Shown one piece after another: positions 1 through 7,391 of a DNA stretch of 16,694 bases (position 1 is its first letter; the number at the start of each line of letters is the position of its first letter). Below the pieces are notes generated by a model that made no database searches, had not been told where the DNA came from, and saw nothing but the letters and a program-made list of their open reading frames with translations. The translations under genes and the position numbers were made by a program. The DNA is from Desulfurellales bacterium. Its GTDB lineage: Bacteria; Campylobacterota_A; Desulfurellia; Desulfurellales; Hippeaceae. Location of the stretch: assembly GCA_027064405.1 (NCBI GenBank), contig JAMOPP010000040.1:1-16694 (forward strand), given 5' to 3'.

Positions 1-20
1 AAATTAAAAAAGGGGTTTTT

Positions 21-1220
21 ATGTCTTTAATTTATCCTTTTAAGGGTTTGAGATTTGAAAAAAATATAGTGTCTAAAAATGTCATTGCTCCTCCTTATGA
101 TGTAATAGATAAAGAATACAGGCTTAAGCTTATAAATAGTAGTGAATATAATATTGCAAAAATTATACTGCCTGATTCTTATGATGGTGCAAAAGAGATT
201 GTAAACTTATGGATTGAGAAAGGTGTTCTTAAGTTTGATAAGGAGTGCTCATACTATATCTATTGTAGCGATTATGAATTTGACGGGCATAAAAAGAGCG
301 TTAAGGGGTTTTTGGGTGCTTTAAGACTTGAGGAATTTGGAAAAAGTGTTAAGCCTCATGAAAAAACACTAAAAGGACCGAAAATAGACCGTTTTAACTT
401 AGTTACAAAAACAAATGCTATGTTTTGCCCCATAATGGCTCTATACAACGAAGGTGAAAAGGTTGATGAAATTCTTGAAAAAACCATAGAAAACAGCGCT
501 CCTATTGTGAGTGAAGAGTTTGAATCTGCCACGCACAAGATATATAAAATAAGAGATAAAGATGATATAGAAACAATACACAACTATCTAAGCAAGAAGG
601 ATGTAATTATTGCCGATGGCCACCATAGATATGAAACCGCTCTAATGATAAAAGACTATTATAATAAGCAGGGCATAGAAAGCGGGGGATTTGATTATAT
701 AATGACTCTTTTTGTAGATGCTCACAAGGGTGGTCTTTCACTTTTACCTATACACAGGCTTGTCAAGGAAATTGATGATTTTGATAACTTTAAAAACAGG
801 TTAAGCGAATTTTTTACTATAAAAGAATCAAAAGAAAAGTGCGATTTTCTTATGTATCATAACGGTAAATTTTATTCTTTGCTGTTTAAGCTTGCACGAG
901 ATAAAGATATGCTTAAAAAGTTGGATGTATCAATCTTTGAAGAGTATGTATATAAAAAAATATTGTCATTAAGCGATGATGATATTAAAAACCAAAAAGT
1001 GGCAGGCTATGCACATTCCGAAAAAGAGGTCTTGGATGCTGTAGATAAGAGGGAAGCTGAAATCGGTTTTATACTAAATCCTATAAGTAATAAAGAGCTT
1101 ACAGATATAGCTTATAGCGGACTTACAGTGCCTCAGAAATCGACATTTTTTTATCCGAAGATTCCATCAGGACTTGTAGCTTATCATTTTGACAGTATAA
1201 AAGGATGTAACAATGTTTGA
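21..1220 (+). CDS. DUF1015 family protein, function unknown
   Basis: This 399-residue protein has the hallmarks of the DUF1015 (COG4198) family: an N-terminal APPYDVI motif at about residues 23-29 and a central DGHHRYETA motif at about 199-207. Full length is usual for the family. No biochemical role is firmly established; the conserved His-His-Arg block looks like an active or ligand site, but that is inference. No signal peptide or membrane segment is visible, so it is probably cytosolic. The ATG at 21 follows a G-rich ribosome-binding stretch (AGGGG, 11-15). It is the first visible gene of a five-gene plus-strand run, and its end overlaps queD by 8 nt, which suggests co-translation. The operon promoter lies outside the window. 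Confidence 0.85.
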   Translation: MSLIYPFKGLRFEKNIVSKNVIAPPYDVIDKEYRLKLINSSEYNIAKIILPDSYDGAKEIVNLWIEKGVLKFDKECSYYIYCSDYEFDGHKKSVKGFLGALRLEEFGKSVKPHEKTLKGPKIDRFNLVTKTNAMFCPIMALYNEGEKVDEILEKTIENSAPIVSEEFESATHKIYKIRDKDDIETIHNYLSKKDVIIADGHHRYETALMIKDYYNKQGIESGGFDYIMTLFVDAHKGGLSLLPIHRLVKEIDDFDNFKNRLSEFFTIKESKEKCDFLMYHNGKFYSLLFKLARDKDMLKKLDVSIFEEYVYKKILSLSDDDIKNQKVAGYAHSEKEVLDAVDKREAEIGFILNPISNKELTDIAYSGLTVPQKSTFFYPKIPSGLVAYHFDSIKGCNNV

Positions 1221-1578
1221 GATAAGTGTAAGAAGTGATTTTGCTGCTGCGCATAGGTTGAATAACTACAAAGGCGCATGTGAGAATCTGCACGGCCATA
1301 ATTTTGTAGTTGAGGCAAGTGTCATATGCAGCGGTCTGGATAAATCTTTTATTGCAATAGATTTTAAAGAGTTGAAAAAGAAATTAAATTCCGTATTGGA
1401 TGAGCTTGACCATACATATTTGAATGACAATAAATATTTCCAAGATACAAATCCTACTTCTGAGATGATAGCAAAATATATTTATGATAAGCTTAAAGAA
1501 AAAATTTCTAACGGTTGCAAACCGAAAAAGGTCAGTGTGTATGAAACAAAAAATTCTAAAGCTACATATTTTGAGTAG
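1213..1578 (+). CDS. queD: 6-carboxytetrahydropterin synthase QueD (6-pyruvoyl-tetrahydropterin synthase family)
   Basis: In this family QueD converts 7,8-dihydroneopterin triphosphate to 6-carboxy-5,6,7,8-tetrahydropterin, the second step to queuosine and other 7-deazaguanines. The 121-residue length fits. The zinc ligands are His14 (AAHRL) and His27/His29. Cys23 in C-x3-HGH (CENLHGH) is the catalytic cysteine, and this spacing is characteristic of QueD rather than animal PTPS. LDELDHTYLN (about 62-71) and YETKN near the C-terminus supply the remaining conserved Asp/His and Glu. The ATG at 1213 lies inside the end of the upstream gene and is preceded by AAGGA (1201-1205) at good spacing. No other queuosine gene is visible here, so the pathway must be completed elsewhere. 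Confidence 0.93.
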   Translation: MFEISVRSDFAAAHRLNNYKGACENLHGHNFVVEASVICSGLDKSFIAIDFKELKKKLNSVLDELDHTYLNDNKYFQDTNPTSEMIAKYIYDKLKEKISNGCKPKKVSVYETKNSKATYFE

Positions 1579-1587
1579 GGGGTGGTT

Positions 1588-1860
1588 ATGTCTAAAGATG
1601 AAAGAATTAACTTTTCAAATTTTATAATGTCTTTAGCTCAGACAGTTTATGTTCAACTTGGTATAGTCGAAGATCCGTTTAATAACCAAAAATCAAAGGA
1701 GGTGGAGCAGGCAAAGGGCACCATTGATTTACTTGAAATGCTTAAAGAAAAAACAAAAGGCAACCTTACGGAAGAAGAGGAAAAGCTTTTTGAAGATATT
1801 ATGTATGATTTGAAAATGAAGTATCTCTATGAGATGGATAAGTCGGATAAAAAATCTTGA
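1588..1860 (+). CDS. DUF1844 domain protein
   Basis: A small acidic, helical protein of about 90 residues whose pattern matches DUF1844: an N-terminal FxxFIMSLAQTVYVQLG helix, a central AKGTIDLLEMLKEKTKGNLTEEEE block, and a final helix ending in a charged tail. Its function is unknown. No membrane segment or catalytic motif is seen. I chose ATG 1588 over the in-frame GTG at 1582 because the AGGGGG sequence at 1577-1582 makes a good Shine-Dalgarno for 1588 but overlaps the GTG. The ribosome-binding site also overlaps the queD stop codon, so the gene is likely translated from the same message. The C-terminal end carries several Lys and Asp residues and looks disordered. Confidence 0.8.
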   Translation: MSKDERINFSNFIMSLAQTVYVQLGIVEDPFNNQKSKEVEQAKGTIDLLEMLKEKTKGNLTEEEEKLFEDIMYDLKMKYLYEMDKSDKKS

Positions 1861-1891
1861 CATATCTTTATTTTTTTTGTAAACAATTATT

Positions 1892-2767
1892 ATGAATAAA
1901 TTGAAAGAACTTTATGACAATTTAGATAAAATAGATAGCTTGCCGGCATTTCCGTCTATTGCTTTTGAAGTAATTAATTTGACGAGAAGTCCGTCTGCAA
2001 CATCTAAGGATATAGAGGGTGTTATTAAAAAAGACCCCAATCTTGTCAGCCAAATTTTGAAAGTGGCAAATTCTTCATTTTACGGCTTATCTAAGGATGT
2101 AAGTTCTCTAAATCACGCAATAAATCTTATGGGTTTTCTCCAGATTGAAAATGTTGTTATGATTTCCGTTGTTTTATCGAGCGTGAAAAAGATGCCACTT
2201 CATAAGAATTTTAACAGGGATAAATTCTTAGAGCATTCATTTGGGTGCGGTGTTACGGCTAAGATTATTTCGAATATACTAAATTTAAATTTTAACTCGG
2301 CTGAGTTTTCATGCGGAGTAATGCACGATATGGGCAAAGTTTTGCTTGATATTTATGCTCCTGAAATTCTTGATGAGATTCTTGATAATGCTTACAAAGA
2401 AGGCATATCTTTCTATGATTCCGAGATGAAACTATACGGAATAAATCACTCCATGATGGGAGCAAAACTGCTGTCCATTTGGGGTTTGCCTGAAATGTTG
2501 ATAGATATAATCAAAAACCATCATTCTCCAAGTAGTGCCGACAACAGGCTTTTGGCAGCTATAATCCATGTTTCGGATCTTTTAACATATTCAGAAGGCA
2601 TCGGTTTTGGAGGAAATTATTCAAAATTTACCCTTGAAGAGGATGAAGGGTGGAAGATAGTGGTGGAAGAGGCTAATATGTCGAAAGATTTTGATTTGGC
2701 ATTTTTTACATTTAAGTTGTATGAAGAGATTGAAAACGCTAAAAAAATTTATTTCGAGGGATTTTAA
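1892..2767 (+). CDS. HDOD domain signalling protein
   Basis: A 291-residue, single-domain HDOD protein (a relative of the HD-GYP and HD phosphohydrolase fold). The domain spans about residues 14-215. It begins with LPAFPSIAFEVINLT and contains the typical KVANSSFYG segment (57-65) and the NHAINLMGF segment (74-82). An HD pair is kept in GVMHDMGK (142-149), followed by INHSMMGAKLLSIWGLP and IIKNHHSP. HDOD proteins usually act as scaffolds in signalling or motility control, and catalysis is seldom shown. It sits 6 nt before cheR, which supports a chemotaxis or motility role. No Shine-Dalgarno is apparent before ATG 1892; the upstream 31 nt are T-rich. A TTGACA at 1857-1862 has no convincing -10 partner, so a separate promoter is not claimed. 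Confidence 0.9.
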   Translation: MNKLKELYDNLDKIDSLPAFPSIAFEVINLTRSPSATSKDIEGVIKKDPNLVSQILKVANSSFYGLSKDVSSLNHAINLMGFLQIENVVMISVVLSSVKKMPLHKNFNRDKFLEHSFGCGVTAKIISNILNLNFNSAEFSCGVMHDMGKVLLDIYAPEILDEILDNAYKEGISFYDSEMKLYGINHSMMGAKLLSIWGLPEMLIDIIKNHHSPSSADNRLLAAIIHVSDLLTYSEGIGFGGNYSKFTLEEDEGWKIVVEEANMSKDFDLAFFTFKLYEEIENAKKIYFEGF

Positions 2768-2773
2768 TAAGAT

Positions 2774-3589
2774 ATGTCAGTAACAATGGACGCCAAAACA
2801 TTTGAAGATTTAAGACTGTTTATATATCAGAAATCCGGCATTTTTTTTGAGAAATCAAAAGAGTATCTTTTGACAAATCGTCTAAAAAAGAGGCTTGATG
2901 CACTGAATATGAGTACATTTGAAGAGTATTTAAGATACATTAAATCTGCATCGGGTCAAAAAGAGATGACAAACCTGTTTGATGCCATAACAATCAATGA
3001 AACCTATTTCTTTAGGCATATTAAGCAAATAGAGGCTATTAAAGACGCAATAGTGGATGAACTTCTAAAAAACAAGAGAAGCATCAATATATGGAGTGCT
3101 GCCTGTTCCAGCGGTGAGGAGCCTTACACGATAGTAATAGCGCTAATGGAAAAGTATGGACAGAATATACCGGCTCGTATTTTAGGCTCAGACATAAGCA
3201 AGGAAATTTTAGATAAGGCAAAAGAGGGTGTATATGGTGAATATGCCCTTAAAGAGCTAAATAGTAATATGAAAAGAAAGTACTTCGATACTATAGCGCC
3301 GGGTAAGTATAAAATTAAGGATTTTGTGAAGAGGAAATGTATTTTTAAAAATATTAACCTTATGGAAGAGCGTTCTTTGCGTAGCGTCGGCAAGATGGAT
3401 CTTATTTTATGCAGGAATGTGTTAATATATTTTGATAGTAAATCCAGACAAAAAGTTATAGATACATTTTACAATAATATTTTAAACCCGAATGGGTATC
3501 TGATGCTCGGTGCAACCGAATCCATATCCCGTCTTAATACAAAATTCAAGCTATGCCACTTTAAAATGGCAATAGCTTATCAAAAATAA
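2774..3589 (+). CDS. cheR: Chemotaxis protein methyltransferase CheR
   Basis: SAM-dependent methyltransferase that methylates glutamates on chemoreceptors for sensory adaptation. The 271-residue length is typical. An N-terminal helical CheR-N domain (about 8-62) is followed by TINETYFFR (73-81). Next comes the SAM-binding motif I, IWSAACSSGEEPYT (106-119), then GSDIS, and the catalytic-domain motif CRNVLIYFD (about 213-221), with LGATES near the end. No TPR or receptor-tethering pentapeptide is present. It follows the HDOD gene by 6 nt. An in-frame ATG at 2786 is an alternative start; neither has a strong Shine-Dalgarno, although GAGGG lies 14 nt upstream of 2774. Its stop codon directly abuts the stop of the convergent aminotransferase gene. 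No cheB, cheA or receptor gene is in the window. Confidence 0.93.
   Translation: MSVTMDAKTFEDLRLFIYQKSGIFFEKSKEYLLTNRLKKRLDALNMSTFEEYLRYIKSASGQKEMTNLFDAITINETYFFRHIKQIEAIKDAIVDELLKNKRSINIWSAACSSGEEPYTIVIALMEKYGQNIPARILGSDISKEILDKAKEGVYGEYALKELNSNMKRKYFDTIAPGKYKIKDFVKRKCIFKNINLMEERSLRSVGKMDLILCRNVLIYFDSKSRQKVIDTFYNNILNPNGYLMLGATESISRLNTKFKLCHFKMAIAYQK
3550..3576. terminator. Possible hairpin terminator inside the cheR 3' end
   Basis: GCTATGCCA (3550-3558) pairs with TGGCAATAGC (3567-3576) with one bulged base and an 8-nt loop, entirely within the last codons of cheR. Neither strand has a strong T-run after the stem; on the minus strand it is followed by TTGAATTTT. With the convergent genes sharing no spacer, this is the only visible place for a terminator of the minus-strand aminotransferase. 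Tentative. Confidence 0.3.
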
Positions 3590-4933
3590 TTATCTACTAT
3601 CTTCATATTGTTTAAATAGTTCTGCAAATAGTTCAGGCACAAGGTTCATCTTCCATTCAGGCGCAACGCAGGCTATTCTCATTTGAGTGTGACCGGGATT
3701 TTCTTTAACATTATAAAATCCCCACATAGGACTCACAAGAAGCGTCATTCTTTTTCCGTTAATTGGAACTTCGCCTTTTTCTGCACAAAAGGTAACGAAT
3801 TTCTCAGCTTCAAAACCCGGTTTTGCTATATTCCTTACATCTACGACACTGTATATGGAGGATTCAGGTCGTGATATAATAATGCCAGGGAGTTTTTTTG
3901 TAAAACCTTCGTATAGATTATCTAATATTTTTTTATAATAGTTTTTTAGGGAGGATATCCACTTTTGTATCTCTTCTTTTGATTCTTCCGCCAAAGCTTC
4001 TACTATATGCTGATCTATTACGGATGGACAGAGGTATGTTGTATTGGCTGCCATAGCTTTATCTCTAAAATCTTCATTATCCGTAATTAGCGCACCCATT
4101 CTAAGTCCACAGGAATTAAATGTTTTTGAGAGGCTCTCTATACTGATTCTTAATTTTGCATCCTCTATATTAGGTACATCTTTATTTGTAACTTTCCATA
4201 TACTCGGAGCTTCTTCGTCAATATAATAAAGACCTCTGTAGGCTTCATCGCTCACTAAAAATATTCCATTTTCCATACATATTTTTGCATATGTATTTAT
4301 TGTTTTTTGTCTCATAAGCTGTCCTGAAGGATTGTCGTAAGGTATAATAAGCAAAGCGCCCGGTTTATACTGTTTAACTGCTTTTTCTATTTCTTTTATT
4401 GATATGTTGCCGAAATTTCCCTTTCTGTCAAGTGGTCGTGTAATCGCAACTATTTTTCTTCCCAATTCTTCCGTAACAGCTTTGTAGTTTGTATAAGTAG
4501 GATTCATCACAAGAAGAGGCTTTTCTTCTTTACCGGCATCCCCGCAAACTCCAAGAACAACACTTCTCATAACGGCGGAACCGCCTTCTTCTACTATTGA
4601 ATAGAGGGCTGTTTTGTAATTTTCAGGCAGAAAAGATTTTACTATATTTAAAAAAGCTTCATTAGCTTTGTGTGTTCCGTGAGTTTCACCGTATCTCCAT
4701 ATGCCGTTTTTTAAGGATTCATCTTGTGGGTTTAAATATCTCTCAAGCATTTTAGGATGAGTTTTGAGTGATACGCTTCCTATTGCCACATTGACGGCTT
4801 CTATTGGTGCTTCATTGTTTTTTATACTTTTTTCAACCCGTTTTTCAAACATTATTTGAGCCATCCTTAAGCCGGATGGTTTAATACTGTTAAAAAAGTT
4901 TGAACATTGGACTTTTCCTATTTTTTTATTCAT
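3590..4933 (-). CDS. PLP-dependent fold-type I aminotransferase (class I/II)
   Basis: A 447-residue aminotransferase that swaps amino groups between an amino acid and a 2-oxo acid. Visible motifs (numbered from the chosen start) are YDNPSGQ at about 199-205 (the NPTG-like loop), SDEAYRG from 228 (Asp229 binds the PLP ring nitrogen, Tyr232 the 3'-OH), SLSKTFN with Schiff-base Lys270, and LRMG with phosphate-binding Arg278. A C-terminal MRIACV arginine binds the substrate carboxylate. Substrate specificity cannot be read; aspartate/aromatic-type relatives are most likely. ATG 4933 was chosen because GGAGGA lies 3 nt before it; the frame is open 60 nt further upstream, but that extension covers the promoter. 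It has its own promoter at 4965-4994 and is separated from kdsB by 120 nt. Confidence 0.88.
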   Translation of the reverse strand: MNKKIGKVQCSNFFNSIKPSGLRMAQIMFEKRVEKSIKNNEAPIEAVNVAIGSVSLKTHPKMLERYLNPQDESLKNGIWRYGETHGTHKANEAFLNIVKSFLPENYKTALYSIVEEGGSAVMRSVVLGVCGDAGKEEKPLLVMNPTYTNYKAVTEELGRKIVAITRPLDRKGNFGNISIKEIEKAVKQYKPGALLIIPYDNPSGQLMRQKTINTYAKICMENGIFLVSDEAYRGLYYIDEEAPSIWKVTNKDVPNIEDAKLRISIESLSKTFNSCGLRMGALITDNEDFRDKAMAANTTYLCPSVIDQHIVEALAEESKEEIQKWISSLKNYYKKILDNLYEGFTKKLPGIIISRPESSIYSVVDVRNIAKPGFEAEKFVTFCAEKGEVPINGKRMTLLVSPMWGFYNVKENPGHTQMRIACVAPEWKMNLVPELFAELFKQYEDSR

Positions 4934-4964
4934 ATTTCCTCCGAAAAAGATGTAAGTGAAGTTA

Positions 4965-4994
4965 GTTGTATTTAAAAAACTTGCTCTTGTCAAG
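4965..4994 (-). promoter_or_regulatory. Sigma-70-type promoter of the aminotransferase gene
   Basis: Reading the minus strand, a perfect TTGACA (4994-4989) is followed after 18 nt by TACAAC (4970-4965), a four-of-six match to the -10 consensus. Transcription would start near 4958, leaving a leader of about 25 nt before ATG 4933 that contains the GGAGGA ribosome-binding site. This placement independently argues against the longer ORF start. Confidence 0.55.
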
Positions 4995-5053
4995 AATATT
5001 AAAATTTACCACGCAGTAATGTAATAATAATTCGTAAAATTAAGACAAGTAAT

Positions 5054-5770
5054 TTATGGATTTTTTAAATAATTTTCAACTTTAACCAAATCATCTTTTG
5101 TATCGACACCGATTAATACTCTATTTGTTGTGCAGACCTTAATTTTTATTCCGTTTTCCAGTGCCCTTAGCTGTTCTAATTTTTCACACTTTTCAAGAAT
5201 TGAGGGTTTTAGTGTATAAAGTTTCATAAGTGTTTCTTTTGAATATATATAAATTCCGATATGTTTTATGAATTTATTGCACTTGCCTCTATTAAAAGGT
5301 ATTTTTGAGCGTGAGAAGTAGAGAGCGTTGTTGTCTGTGTCGGTTACTATTTTTACTATATTTGGGTCATCTATTTCATCTTCTTTGCACTCTGAAGAGA
5401 GGGTTGCCATTTCGCATTTTTGCATAAGGGCAAAATTAATAAGCCTATCTATGGTCTTGGAATCCATTAAGGGTTCATCTCCCTGCATATTTACTATGTA
5501 GTCATAATCCTTATCTTTAACAAAATGGGCTATTCTATCTGTTCCACTTTGAAAGTTACCTTTTACCATAAAAACATTACCGCCAAAATTCTTAACTTCA
5601 TTAAAAATTCTCATATCATCTGTTAAAACAGCGGTAAAATCAGCATATTGCGCCTCGCAAACCCCTTTATATACCCACTCTATCATTGATTTATTCAATA
5701 TCTTTGCAAGGGGTTTTCCTTTAAACCTCGAGGATTGAAAGCGTGCAGGTATTAAAATGGCTGTTTTCAT
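5054..5770 (-). CDS. kdsB: 3-deoxy-manno-octulosonate cytidylyltransferase (CMP-Kdo synthetase)
   Basis: Activates Kdo with CTP to CMP-Kdo, the donor used to attach Kdo to lipid A; cytosolic. At 238 residues it is the usual size (family about 240-260). Key motifs are the nucleotide-binding IPARFQSSRFKGKPLA (7-22), SGTDRI (75-80), NMQGDEPL (94-101), a HIGIYIY strand, LEQLRALENG, and a C-terminal GVDTKDDL. It is the last gene of the glnD-PilZ-rfaE1-kdsB operon. Its ATG overlaps the rfaE1 stop in an ATGA arrangement (4 nt), indicating translational coupling. No clear rho-independent terminator follows the stop before the aminotransferase promoter. Presence of this gene with rfaE1 shows that the organism makes an LPS inner core. 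Confidence 0.95.
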   Translation of the reverse strand: MKTAILIPARFQSSRFKGKPLAKILNKSMIEWVYKGVCEAQYADFTAVLTDDMRIFNEVKNFGGNVFMVKGNFQSGTDRIAHFVKDKDYDYIVNMQGDEPLMDSKTIDRLINFALMQKCEMATLSSECKEDEIDDPNIVKIVTDTDNNALYFSRSKIPFNRGKCNKFIKHIGIYIYSKETLMKLYTLKPSILEKCEKLEQLRALENGIKIKVCTTNRVLIGVDTKDDLVKVENYLKNP

Positions 5771-6705
5771 AAATTGTCCTTTATCTCCTGAATAGACGCT
5801 GTAGCGGTTCCCATTTTACCTACTACTACTCCAGCAGCGGCATTTGCTATTTTCATAGCGCTTTCTATATTGAAACCCGAGACAAAAGCTGCTGTTAAAA
5901 CGGCAATAACGGTATCTCCTGCACCTGTGACATCATAGACATCTTTAGCTTTTGATTTTTGGTTGTACAGTTTTCCGTTTTTGTCAAACAAGACCATACC
6001 TTTTTCACCCAATGTTATGAGCAGGTATTTTGTGTTGGATGATTTTATGATTTTTTCAGCCGCCATTTCTATTCCGTTTCTAAAAGAATTTATCTCTATA
6101 GCACTCATTTCTTTGGCTTCTTTTAGATTTGGCGTTATTATGTCTATATTTTTATATATGTCGGCATTTGTAATTTTCGGATCAATACTTATAAACAAAC
6201 CTTTTATTTTTGTTAATTTATCTATTAAATGTTTTGTTATTACGCCCTTTCCGTAATCGGAAATTATAACCGCATCTAATTTAAGCTTCTCTATTTTATC
6301 AACGATTTTGTCCGTAATAGTTTCTTCAATTTTTAATATCTCTTCCTTGTCAAATCTTACAATCTGCTGAGAATGAGCTATGACTCTTGTTTTTGATGTA
6401 GTGGGTCTGTCTTCGGAAATTATAATGTTTTCTGTGTTTAAACCGTGTTGTTTTACTATGTTAAGCAGTTTTTCTCCGCATATATCGTTGCCTACAAGAC
6501 CGAAAAGGTGTGTGTTGCACCCTATGCTTTTTAAATTTCTTGCAACATTTGATGCTCCGCCTAAAAAATATTTTTCATCTGAAACCTTTACTACGGGGAC
6601 GGGAGCTTCAGGCGATATTCTCTCAACCGTACCAAAAATATATTTATCGCAAATCAAATCTCCTACTACGCCTATTTTGGCTTTGCTTAAATTTAGTAAG
6701 TTCAT
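5767..6705 (-). CDS. rfaE1: D-glycero-beta-D-manno-heptose-7-phosphate kinase (stand-alone RfaE1/HldE kinase domain)
   Basis: Phosphorylates D-glycero-D-manno-heptose 7-phosphate at C1 with ATP on the way to ADP-heptose for the LPS core. The 312-residue product has only the PfkB/ribokinase-type kinase domain; the cytidylyltransferase-like half of bifunctional HldE (about 470 residues in enterobacteria) is absent, so a separate rfaE2 is expected elsewhere. Motifs: VERISPEAPVPVV (about 28-40), which is diagnostic of RfaE; FLGGASNVARNL (47-58); ISDYGKGVI; and DVTGAGDTV, with catalytic Asp about 264. ATG 6705 is used: the ORF also starts at TTG 6708, but ATG 6705 gives a TGATG overlap of one base with the preceding PilZ gene. 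It overlaps kdsB by 4 nt. Confidence 0.93.
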   Translation of the reverse strand: MNLLNLSKAKIGVVGDLICDKYIFGTVERISPEAPVPVVKVSDEKYFLGGASNVARNLKSIGCNTHLFGLVGNDICGEKLLNIVKQHGLNTENIIISEDRPTTSKTRVIAHSQQIVRFDKEEILKIEETITDKIVDKIEKLKLDAVIISDYGKGVITKHLIDKLTKIKGLFISIDPKITNADIYKNIDIITPNLKEAKEMSAIEINSFRNGIEMAAEKIIKSSNTKYLLITLGEKGMVLFDKNGKLYNQKSKAKDVYDVTGAGDTVIAVLTAAFVSGFNIESAMKIANAAAGVVVGKMGTATASIQEIKDNL

Positions 6706-7391
6706 CAATCCAAACCTTTCATTTTTCTAAGTGTTTCCATCTGCTTCGATATGCAGTACTTAACTATTTTATTTTCTGTTTTTTTGTCCAAATCTATGAA
6801 TTGAATTCCGTAATGTTTGACATCTTTTTCTCCTGTTACGGCTTTTCTTACAACTTCACCCTCAATTTCACTCATCTTGTCATTATTTAGATTAAATTCA
6901 AGAAAAAGTTTATCTCTTGTTTCTAAGTCGCAATCCGTTGACAATTTTATACCACCGGCACTAATATCTATAATAACGCCTTTTTCTTTTTTTATTTTTG
7001 AATCTTTAAAGTAAAAAAAATTTGTGTCAATTAAATCGTCAACCCTAAAATTATTTCTTAATTCTATTCTTGCGATTTCGGTGGGTTTGTCCAATCTGTA
7101 TATAACCTTTTTATCATCTTTTATAATTTTGTTTACTTTCGTTGAAAATCCTATGCGAAATCTGTTTTTATCATCTACAAAACTAACTTCAACCGAATCA
7201 TTTTCTCTTAAGATTCCTTTTATACCCTTTGTGTTTGTAGGCATTAAGACATAGATATAATCATCATCTTTATCGTATATATAGCTTGAATAGGTTCCTT
7301 TAAAATTGCCTTCAGTGATGAAAAACATTATTTTTTGACCTATAGGGACTATTTTATCAACTTTTTTGCTTGATATAGGTTCACGTCTCAA
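6705..7391 (-). CDS. PilZ domain c-di-GMP receptor, YcgR-like two-domain protein
   Basis: A 228-residue protein with an N-terminal YcgR-N-like beta domain (about 10-105) and a C-terminal PilZ domain (about 108-220). Both c-di-GMP binding motifs are intact: RxxxR as Arg112-NNF-Arg116, and DxSxxG as Asp142-I-Ser144-AG-Gly147. It should therefore bind c-di-GMP. YcgR-type proteins often act on the flagellar motor, but the target here is unknown. The start is a TTG at 7391, with GAGG 7 nt upstream inside the end of glnD, in a TTGA overlap with the glnD stop; no ATG lies near. The next gene begins on its stop codon. Its position between glnD and the LPS genes is notable. The C-terminal helix is positively charged. 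Confidence 0.85.
   Translation of the reverse strand: MRREPISSKKVDKIVPIGQKIMFFITEGNFKGTYSSYIYDKDDDYIYVLMPTNTKGIKGILRENDSVEVSFVDDKNRFRIGFSTKVNKIIKDDKKVIYRLDKPTEIARIELRNNFRVDDLIDTNFFYFKDSKIKKEKGVIIDISAGGIKLSTDCDLETRDKLFLEFNLNNDKMSEIEGEVVRKAVTGEKDVKHYGIQFIDLDKKTENKIVKYCISKQMETLRKMKGLD

Noticed and set aside
1857..1885. TTGACA before the HDOD gene as an internal promoter
   Set aside because: No adequate -10 hexamer occurs at 16-18 nt; the best candidate matches only three of six bases.
4934..4993. N-terminal extension of the aminotransferase to an upstream start
   Set aside because: The extension would run through the promoter and ribosome-binding site, while ATG 4933 has GGAGGA directly before it.
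6380..6890. Plus-strand ORFs opposite rfaE1 and the PilZ gene
   Set aside because: They are antisense shadows of well-supported genes with matching conserved motifs, and they lack ribosome-binding sites.
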